Source of the DNA: Ruminococcus sp.
GTDB lineage: Bacteria; Bacillota_A; Clostridia; Oscillospirales; Ruminococcaceae
DNA: 11,116 nt
Assembly: GCA_017418765.1 (NCBI GenBank)
Contig: JAFOMV010000165.1
Span: 1 to 11,116 of the forward strand
Reading direction: 5' to 3'
In this document: positions 6,534 to 11,116 of the stretch, piece by piece
Position numbering within the stretch: position 1 is the stretch's first letter
Layout: each line of letters begins with the position of its first letter
The notes under the pieces: model-generated
The model's input: only the letters and a program-made list of their open reading frames with translations
Database searches by the model: none
What the model was told of the DNA's origin: nothing
Translations under genes and position numbers: made by a program

Positions 6534-7687
6534 CAGAACACCTGCTTCAGAACGGCGGCAAGTATGCAAAGACACGCCACAACCGGGAACGGATAAGCCT
6601 TTACAGCAGAGATTATCCTTTTTCCTACAGGCACTTCGGAAAAGTATCGTGAATAACATTCACGCTTTTCACGTATCACAGCCAGACAGATAACCGTACC
6701 TGCCCCCAGCACGAATATTGCCAGCATGAATAGATTCCTGTCAAGATACATATCTGCTGAGGTATCAGTTTCTATGACCACTATTGCAAGACGGTACATT
6801 TTGTATACTATCCTTACGAAGAACGCTGTATATATCGAGCCTGACCTGACCATGCCGGCACCAGCAACGATAGTTATGACGATAGATGCAGACATCTCTT
6901 TCAGATCCTGGCAAAGCAGACCTGCAGCAGCTGCGGTAGTCCCTATCGCAAACCAATCACCGAACTGACGGAGCGCAGCAAATACTGCGCCGTGAAACAT
7001 TACCTCCGTTATTATCGAAAGTATAACGATATCATATATAGTATATACCACAAATTCACTTTGTCCCCATGCAGAGACATCAGTATCAAGGCTTGAAAAA
7101 TAAGAGTATATCTGACTGGTACTGTTATTGTATATATTGGGCAGGCATATAACGGTACTCAGAGCAAGCGTCATTGCGATAGCACGTATCATATCCGCAG
7201 GATGATTGAGTACATTCATGAATCTTACTTCCTTAGGCATCATCATGACCTTTCTTATGTATACAGATGGAATGATGACCTTAAAGAAAGATACCGCTAT
7301 CAGCGCAGTGACAATTTCCTTTCCGCCGCCGAAAATAGCCGAGCTCATAAAGGTACTGTGTATATTGATACCGATCTTGTCGAGCACTTGTATAACAGCT
7401 TTGCCGAGGATATTATCAATGAATATCCACATCAGCATGGCTATGCCCATAACGTGCATTATGCGTCCTATTACCTCCGATTCAGCATCATACAGAGAAG
7501 GCACCTTGAAGCCCTTTCCCTCTATATAGACACTTTCCTTTCGGTTCATTTCAAAGTTGAAAGCAAAGGGGTTCTGTTTGCTTTTCCGCCAGCTTTTATA
7601 GTAGCGGTTGTATGGTTCATACTGTGTGTCGTAATCGTATTCTTCTACAACATCTATTATCTCTCTTTCAAAGGTGAGGCCGTTCAA
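6533..7687 (-). CDS. CPBP-fold membrane protein, probable pseudoprotease
   Basis: A 384-residue membrane protein with a tyrosine-rich cytoplasmic N-terminus of about 70 residues, then hydrophobic segments near residues 75-95, 120-145, 166-184, 212-235, 246-260, 266-290, 320-336 and 364-380. It resembles the CPBP protease family in layout, but the motifs are degraded. TEVMFHG (227-233) stands where EExxxRG is expected, keeping one Glu (228) and replacing Arg with His232. Gln260 lies near the place of the motif-2 His. GSIYTAFFVRIVYK aligns with GSI..A...H...N, with Arg292 for His and Lys296 for Asn. Protease activity is therefore unlikely, and the family call itself rests on these fragments. 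The start is TTG (7685-7687) with AAGGGGG 8 bases upstream; no in-frame ATG occurs before residue 47. Its stop overlaps the tadA start by one base. Function unknown. Confidence 0.75.
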   Translation of the reverse strand: MNGLTFEREIIDVVEEYDYDTQYEPYNRYYKSWRKSKQNPFAFNFEMNRKESVYIEGKGFKVPSLYDAESEVIGRIMHVMGIAMLMWIFIDNILGKAVIQVLDKIGINIHSTFMSSAIFGGGKEIVTALIAVSFFKVIIPSVYIRKVMMMPKEVRFMNVLNHPADMIRAIAMTLALSTVICLPNIYNNSTSQIYSYFSSLDTDVSAWGQSEFVVYTIYDIVILSIITEVMFHGAVFAALRQFGDWFAIGTTAAAAGLLCQDLKEMSASIVITIVAGAGMVRSGSIYTAFFVRIVYKMYRLAIVVIETDTSADMYLDRNLFMLAIFVLGAGTVICLAVIREKRECYSRYFSEVPVGKRIISAVKAYPFPVVACLCILAAVLKQVF

Positions 7688-7869
7688 TAGCTCGCCCCCT
7701 TCCGATACAATATCTCAATAGATATCTCTGCAAAAACATTGTACAGTAACTTTTGTTGTTCGCATAGTATTTTTAGAGATACCCACTTTAATGTTACCAT
7801 ATTTCAGCTGAGGCAATGTTATTATTTTAGTAGTTTTTTCTTAATTATTTATGAATCTGTAATTTGTTT
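7688..7869. other. Spacer between recQ and the CPBP-like gene, with a dyad
   Basis: No gene or clear terminator was seen in this 182-base, AT-rich gap. It holds a 16-bp perfect dyad at 7710-7725 (ATATCT-CAAT-AGATAT), about 22 bases upstream of the TTG start. No minus-strand promoter with good hexamers and spacing was found, so the CPBP-like gene and tadA may be read through from recQ or use an atypical promoter. Confidence 0.4.
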
Positions 7870-9702
7870 TTACTTACTTTGCTTTGAGAGATATTCCGCT
7901 ATAAGTGAGCAGAATTCTCTGCCGTATTTTTCAGCCTTGACATTTCCTACACCTGAAACCGCAAGAAAATGCGGTATATCCACAGGCTTTATCCTGCACA
8001 TATCTTTCAGTGCGGAATCAGCAAATACTATATACGCAGGTACGCCCTCACGTGAAGCAATATCGCTTCTGAGCTTTTTCAGCTCTGAGAAAAGGAAATC
8101 GTCAGCGGTAATATTCATGTCCTTCTTAATGACAGGCTTTTTCTCTCTCGGCATTTTCATCGAAAGCTGTTTTTTCTCCTTCAGCAGTTCCGCTGAGCGC
8201 CCGTTCAGCCTTATCTGCGGGTAATCCCCATCAGATACTGATACATAGCCGTATTCAGCAAGATAGTCTATCTCGGCACGTATCCTTTTCGGAGATACAT
8301 CCTTCATTATCCCATATGTAGACAGCGCTTCAAAACCAAGACTCAGCAATTTTTCATTTTTACTGCCTCTGAGTATATCCGTTATCATGCTTTTTCCGTA
8401 ATCACGTCCCGAAGCCTGCTTTACACGATATACACATGAGAGTATCTTCTGAGAATCAAGAGTTATATCAACGGTCTCAAAGCCTTCTGTACAGTTTGAA
8501 CATTTGCCGCAGTAATGGATATTAGGTTCTCCGAAGTATCTCAGCATGAATCCTCGCAGACAGTCAGTGGTAGTACAGTAGAATGTCATCTGCCTGAGCC
8601 TTTCAAGATCCTTTTCAAGCATCTGTGAGCGCTGTTCATCAGAGAGTTCCTGATTCTCCTCACGTGAGTTTTCTATCATAAAGCGGTTTGTCCTGACATC
8701 CATCCCACTGTAGAGTATAGTACATTCCGCAGGCTCACCGTCTCTGCCGGCACGGCCTGCCTCCTGATAGTAGCTTTCGGGGTCTTTAGGCATATTGTAA
8801 TGTATAACGAAGCTTACGTTTGATTTGTCGATACCCATGCCGAAAGCGTTCGTAGCTACCATTATCTGACACCGGTCATAGATAAAGTCATCCTGATTCT
8901 GTTTTCGCTCCGAATCAGACAGACCTGCGTGATATCTTGTGGCAGGAAAGCCCTCCTGACGAAGCTTGCTGCACACATCCTCGACGTTTTTTCTCGACAG
9001 GCAATAGACTATGCCGCTTTTACCTGCATAGCCGTGAAGCATCCTTGAAAGCTCTTTGTACTTGTTATCGGGACGAAGCACAGAGAAAAACAGATTGCTC
9101 CTGTCATATCCTGTGGTGATAGTAAAAGGCGAATCCAGCTCCAAAAGGGAAATTATATCTTCCTTGACCACACTTGTTGCAGTCGCTGTGAATGCACTGA
9201 TCACAGGACGTACAGGCAGTTTGCGTATGAAATCTGCTATCCTGAGATATGACGAACGGAAATCCTGTCCCCACTGCGATACACAGTGAGCCTCATCTAT
9301 AGTTATCATGGAGATATCAGCCTTTTCCGCAAACGATAAAAAATCAGGAGCATCAAGTCTTTCTGGGGCTATGTAGAGTATACTGCACATTCCGCTGTAT
9401 ATAAGATCAAATGTCATGCGGTATTCCTCAGCACTGAGAGAACTGTTTATGCAGGCGGCGCTGACGCCTGCTGACGCAAGAGCGCTAACCTGATCTTTCA
9501 TAAGCGAAATAAGAGGAGATATAACGATAGTTAACCCATTCATCATAAGCGCAGGAAGCTGATAGCATATAGACTTCCCTGCCCCTGTCGGCATTATACC
9601 AAGTACGTCCTTTCCTGCGAGTATATTGTCGATTATTTCCTCCTGTCCATGACGAAAGCTGTCATGACCGAAAACTTCTTTTAGGATAGCAGATTTATCC
9701 AG
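7870..9702 (-). CDS. recQ: ATP-dependent DNA helicase RecQ (non-canonical start)
   Basis: A 3'-5' DNA helicase of recombination and replication-fork repair. With residue 1 at a CTG (9700-9702) the product is 610 residues, close to E. coli RecQ (609). Domains run in order: SFRHGQEEII (15-24, Q-motif type), MPTGAGKS (37-44, Walker A), DEAHCVSQWGQDFR (136-149, motif II plus aromatic-rich loop), QEAGRAGRDG (313-322, motif VI), zinc cysteines 381, 398, 401 and 404, a winged-helix RQC region at about 410-510, and a C-terminal HRDC domain at about 535-605. An internal ATG at 9594 would begin inside Walker A and cannot be the start. The homologous N-terminus extends to about 9702 (DKSAILKEVFGHDSF), yet no in-frame ATG, GTG or TTG exists back to the upstream stop codon. 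Either CTG is used, or a one-base change hides an ATG at 9742. Confidence 0.9.
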   Translation of the reverse strand: MDKSAILKEVFGHDSFRHGQEEIIDNILAGKDVLGIMPTGAGKSICYQLPALMMNGLTIVISPLISLMKDQVSALASAGVSAACINSSLSAEEYRMTFDLIYSGMCSILYIAPERLDAPDFLSFAEKADISMITIDEAHCVSQWGQDFRSSYLRIADFIRKLPVRPVISAFTATATSVVKEDIISLLELDSPFTITTGYDRSNLFFSVLRPDNKYKELSRMLHGYAGKSGIVYCLSRKNVEDVCSKLRQEGFPATRYHAGLSDSERKQNQDDFIYDRCQIMVATNAFGMGIDKSNVSFVIHYNMPKDPESYYQEAGRAGRDGEPAECTILYSGMDVRTNRFMIENSREENQELSDEQRSQMLEKDLERLRQMTFYCTTTDCLRGFMLRYFGEPNIHYCGKCSNCTEGFETVDITLDSQKILSCVYRVKQASGRDYGKSMITDILRGSKNEKLLSLGFEALSTYGIMKDVSPKRIRAEIDYLAEYGYVSVSDGDYPQIRLNGRSAELLKEKKQLSMKMPREKKPVIKKDMNITADDFLFSELKKLRSDIASREGVPAYIVFADSALKDMCRIKPVDIPHFLAVSGVGNVKAEKYGREFCSLIAEYLSKQSK

Positions 9703-9742
9703 AACATCCGCCGCCTTTCTTATTTTTATATGTAAAATCCAT
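9695..9742 (-). CDS. Possible 15-codon leader ORF overlapping the recQ start
   Basis: ATG (9740-9742) preceded by GGAGAGG opens a 15-codon frame (MDFTYKNKKGGGCSG) that stops inside the first codons of recQ. It is one reading frame away from recQ. Removing one base, for example from the TTTT or AAAAA run, would make this ATG the recQ start and give an N-terminus of plausible length. It is therefore either a coupling leader ORF or the true recQ start displaced by a one-base indel. Confidence 0.35.
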   Translation of the reverse strand: MDFTYKNKKGGGCSG

Positions 9743-9750
9743 GCCCTCTC

Positions 9751-9763
9751 CGAACTGCGTTCG
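9751..9763. promoter_or_regulatory. Near-LexA-box inverted repeat in the recQ leader
   Basis: CGAAC-TGC-GTTCG is a perfect 5-bp inverted repeat. The Gram-positive LexA/DinR box is CGAAC-N4-GTTCG, so this site is one base too short in the centre. In the minus-strand transcript it can also form a small hairpin just ahead of GGAGAGG. LexA binding is doubtful because the family's half-site spacing is strict. Confidence 0.25.
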
Positions 9764-9803
9764 TGGCAATGACCGCCTGTATCCTTTTACTGATGATATA
9801 TCA

Positions 9804-9832
9804 ATTATAACATATTTTTGATAATAAATCAA
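9804..9832 (-). promoter_or_regulatory. Promoter of recQ
   Basis: On the minus strand, TTGATT (9827-9832), a 17-base spacer and TATAAT (9804-9809) with a TGT extended -10. The start should be near 9797, about 95 bases before the CTG, so a translated leader is possible. The -35 lies 11 bases from the -35 of the divergent regulator gene, so the two polymerases may compete. Confidence 0.82.
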
Positions 9833-9843
9833 TTTCTGCAATA

Positions 9844-9872
9844 TTGACATATCACGGTTCAGGTTTTATAAT
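9844..9872 (+). promoter_or_regulatory. Consensus promoter of the Spo0A-like gene
   Basis: TTGACA (9844-9849), a 17-base spacer and TATAAT (9867-9872), a perfect sigma-A match. Transcription should start near 9879, just before AGGAGG (9882-9887), giving an unusually short leader of about 17 bases. Confidence 0.9.
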
Positions 9873-9895
9873 AAAAATGACAGGAGGTGCGGTAT

Positions 9896-10600
9896 ATGAG
9901 GGACATGATACTTGTAGGCGATGATTCAGAACTTATGGGGAAAAGGATCGCAAACGGCATACTGCGTTCAGGTCTGCCTGCTTACTGCTGCAAATGCAGA
10001 TATGAAGACATAATACATGAGCTTTCTGAGACAAAGCCTTCGGTTTTCATCATGATAATATTCGACCCGGATGAACAATCATTGGAATTTGTCTCGGAAC
10101 TGAAAAGACAGTTTCCTGATACTGCACTAATTACAGGCATATTCAGTCCGCAGACGGCTGTACATATCCGCTTTTTAAAGGCAGGCGCTATACACAGTTT
10201 CATGATACCTTTGAACGGCAAAAGGCTTTTCACTGATATAGTAAAAGTTGTCAGCCGCCGCAATGCAGATATTTCACCTTATGAAAGATTCCTTTACAGC
10301 TGCGGTTTCCCCGAAGCGTTGAAGGGCTTCCGATATCTTTCCGCTGCAATGGGTATATGCCTAAAAGAGACTTCTCTCGTTTCCGGCGGAATATCAGAGA
10401 TCTACCGACGTATCGCCGCTTCACTGCACACTGAGCCTGCTTCTGTAGAAAGAGCTATGCGGAATTTCTCATCTGTATCTGAGCAGAACGGCTCGCTCGG
10501 CAGACTGAAATACGGCAGGATGGCATCCCATCCCTCAAATCACGAACTGATATGTATGGCTTGTGATGCATTTGTCATCCATGTAAAAGAATGGAGTTAA
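9896..10600 (+). CDS. Spo0A-like regulator with degenerate receiver domain
   Basis: A 234-residue cytoplasmic DNA-binding protein. Residues 1-118 have the CheY receiver pattern (acidic pair Asp9-Asp10, Thr80). Aligned without gaps to Spo0A, the phosphoacceptor Asp56 becomes Ile54 and the KPF lysine becomes Ile104; an Asp at 57 is three positions off. Residues 130-234 match the Spo0A effector domain: CGFPEALKGFRYL, a recognition-helix region VERAMRN (184-190, like VERAIRH in Spo0A) and HPSNHELICMACD (212-224, like KPTNSEFIAMVAD). It probably binds DNA independently of classical Asp phosphorylation, perhaps through another signal or by dimerisation. The start is ATG 9896-9898, 8 bases after AGGAGG. 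A GTG at 9887 lies inside that Shine-Dalgarno and was rejected. It is divergent from recQ and looks single-gene. Targets are unknown. It is shorter than Bacillus Spo0A (267), with a trimmed linker. Confidence 0.85.
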   Translation: MRDMILVGDDSELMGKRIANGILRSGLPAYCCKCRYEDIIHELSETKPSVFIMIIFDPDEQSLEFVSELKRQFPDTALITGIFSPQTAVHIRFLKAGAIHSFMIPLNGKRLFTDIVKVVSRRNADISPYERFLYSCGFPEALKGFRYLSAAMGICLKETSLVSGGISEIYRRIAASLHTEPASVERAMRNFSSVSEQNGSLGRLKYGRMASHPSNHELICMACDAFVIHVKEWS

Positions 10601-10676
10601 CCTTATGCAACGCCGATTCTCCTTTATGTACAACATGATATCTTATTTTTTTACATAACAGATAAAAAATAAAACA

Positions 10677-10696
10677 ACAGAAAAATTTTTTTCTGT
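10677..10696. terminator. AT-rich palindrome, possible weak terminator
   Basis: ACAGAAAAA-TT-TTTTTCTGT is a 20-bp near-perfect palindrome 77 bases after the Spo0A-like stop and just before the serC promoter. Nearly all of its pairs are A-T, so as a terminator it would be weak. Nothing else resembling a terminator was seen between 10601 and 10701. Confidence 0.35.
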
Positions 10697-10701
10697 ACGT
10701 G

Positions 10702-10730
10702 TTGACTTATTCGGAGGAAAATAGTATAAT
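10702..10730 (+). promoter_or_regulatory. Promoter of serC
   Basis: TTGACT (10702-10707), a 17-base spacer and TATAAT (10725-10730). Transcription should start near 10737. The AT-rich leader of about 50 bases contains a possible 16-codon ORF. Confidence 0.88.
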
Positions 10731-10739
10731 TAACATTGT

Positions 10740-10790
10740 ATGGCAAATACTATTATTTTTATATTTATATATGGAGGTTTTTTACAATGA
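10740..10790 (+). CDS. Possible 16-codon leader ORF overlapping the serC start
   Basis: ATG (10740-10742) lies within a few bases of the predicted transcription start and opens a 16-codon hydrophobic frame ([16 protein letters not shown]). Its TGA overlaps the serC ATG as ATGA. It has no Shine-Dalgarno and would have to be translated leaderless. The serC Shine-Dalgarno (GGAGG, 10773-10777) lies inside it. It could be chance in an AT-rich leader. Confidence 0.22.
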   Translation: MANTIIFIFIYGGFLQ

Positions 10791-11116
10791 GCAGAGTTTA
10801 CAACTTCAGCGCAGGCCCTGCTGTGCTTCCCGAAGAAGTACTCAAGGAATGTGCGGATGAGATGATGGATTACAAGGGATGCGGCATGTCCGTTATGGAA
10901 ATGTCACACCGTTCAAAGGTATATGATGAGATCATCAAGGAAGCAGAAAAGGATCTTCGTGACCTTATGAATATCCCTGACAACTACAAGGTGATCTTCG
11001 TTCAGGGCGGTGCTTCACTGGTATTCGCAGGCGTTCCTATGAACCTTATGAAGAACAAGAAGGCTGCTTACATCATCACAGGTCAGTGGGCTAAGAAGGC
11101 AGCTCAGGAAGCTGAA
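10787..11116 (+). CDS. serC: Phosphoserine aminotransferase SerC (C-terminus beyond window)
   Basis: PLP enzyme that converts 3-phosphohydroxypyruvate and glutamate to phosphoserine and 2-oxoglutarate in serine biosynthesis. Only the first 110 codons (of about 360 in the family) are present. They show [10 protein letters not shown] (6-15), MSHRS (39-43, with the conserved His-Arg), QGGAS (73-77, PLP-phosphate site) and TGQW (98-101, the Trp that stacks on PLP). The PLP lysine lies beyond the edge. The start has GGAGG 9 bases upstream. Codon use is biased toward ATC, AAC and GGT-type codons like cbp, suggesting high expression. There is no T-box or other recognised riboswitch in the leader, which is unremarkable for serC. 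Confidence 0.95.
   Translation, partial: MSRVYNFSAGPAVLPEEVLKECADEMMDYKGCGMSVMEMSHRSKVYDEIIKEAEKDLRDLMNIPDNYKVIFVQGGASLVFAGVPMNLMKNKKAAYIITGQWAKKAAQEAE

Noticed and set aside
6534..6659. Longer TadA frame starting at 6659
   Set aside because: The added 42 residues overlap the end of the upstream membrane-protein gene and look like neither TadA nor a targeting signal. The start at 6533 fits the family length and shows coupling overlap.
9887..9895. GTG start for the Spo0A-like gene
   Set aside because: The GTG lies within the AGGAGGTG ribosome-binding site itself. ATG 9896 has ideal spacing.

Overview
The window looks like chromosomal DNA of a fibre-degrading gut or rumen Firmicute. It most resembles Ruminococcus (Oscillospiraceae, R. 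albus-like). This rests on a GH94 cellobiose phosphorylase very close in sequence to the clostridial enzymes, purine-rich Shine-Dalgarno sites, textbook sigma-A promoters, and a Spo0A-type regulator. The species call is inference. No tRNA, rRNA, CRISPR array, insertion sequence or phage gene was recognised.

Layout. On the minus strand, from the left edge, lie a cellobiose phosphorylase (1-1960, C-terminus cut off), an aldose 1-epimerase family protein (2255-3280) and citrate synthase (3350-4720). A divergent promoter region (4844-5000) separates these from a plus-strand CPBP membrane protease (5032-5997). A pair of terminators (6000-6059) closes this gene and the facing minus-strand pair: tadA (6069-6533), coupled by a 1-base stop/start overlap to a second CPBP-like membrane protein (6533-7687) that has lost most of its catalytic residues. 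Further right, recQ (minus, 7870 to about 9702) and a Spo0A-like regulator (plus, 9896-10600) are divergently transcribed from two strong promoters. serC (10787 onward, cut off by the right edge) follows with its own promoter.

How the genes fit together. Cellobiose phosphorylase yields glucose 1-phosphate and glucose, the epimerase may interconvert sugar anomers, and citrate synthase feeds 2-oxoglutarate and glutamate synthesis. SerC in turn uses glutamate to make phosphoserine. These form a loose central-metabolism neighbourhood and not one pathway operon. tadA and recQ are housekeeping genes.

Most noteworthy points: (1) the Spo0A-like protein keeps a recognisable Spo0A DNA-binding domain, but its receiver has Ile in place of the phosphoacceptor Asp and has lost the conserved Lys; (2) a CPBP-fold pseudoprotease sits in an operon with tadA; (3) recQ has no ATG, GTG or TTG at its N-terminus, so it uses CTG or carries a single-base frame problem; (4) gltA, serC and possibly recQ are preceded by short leader ORFs that overlap their start codons, and the gltA leader also contains a strong hairpin.
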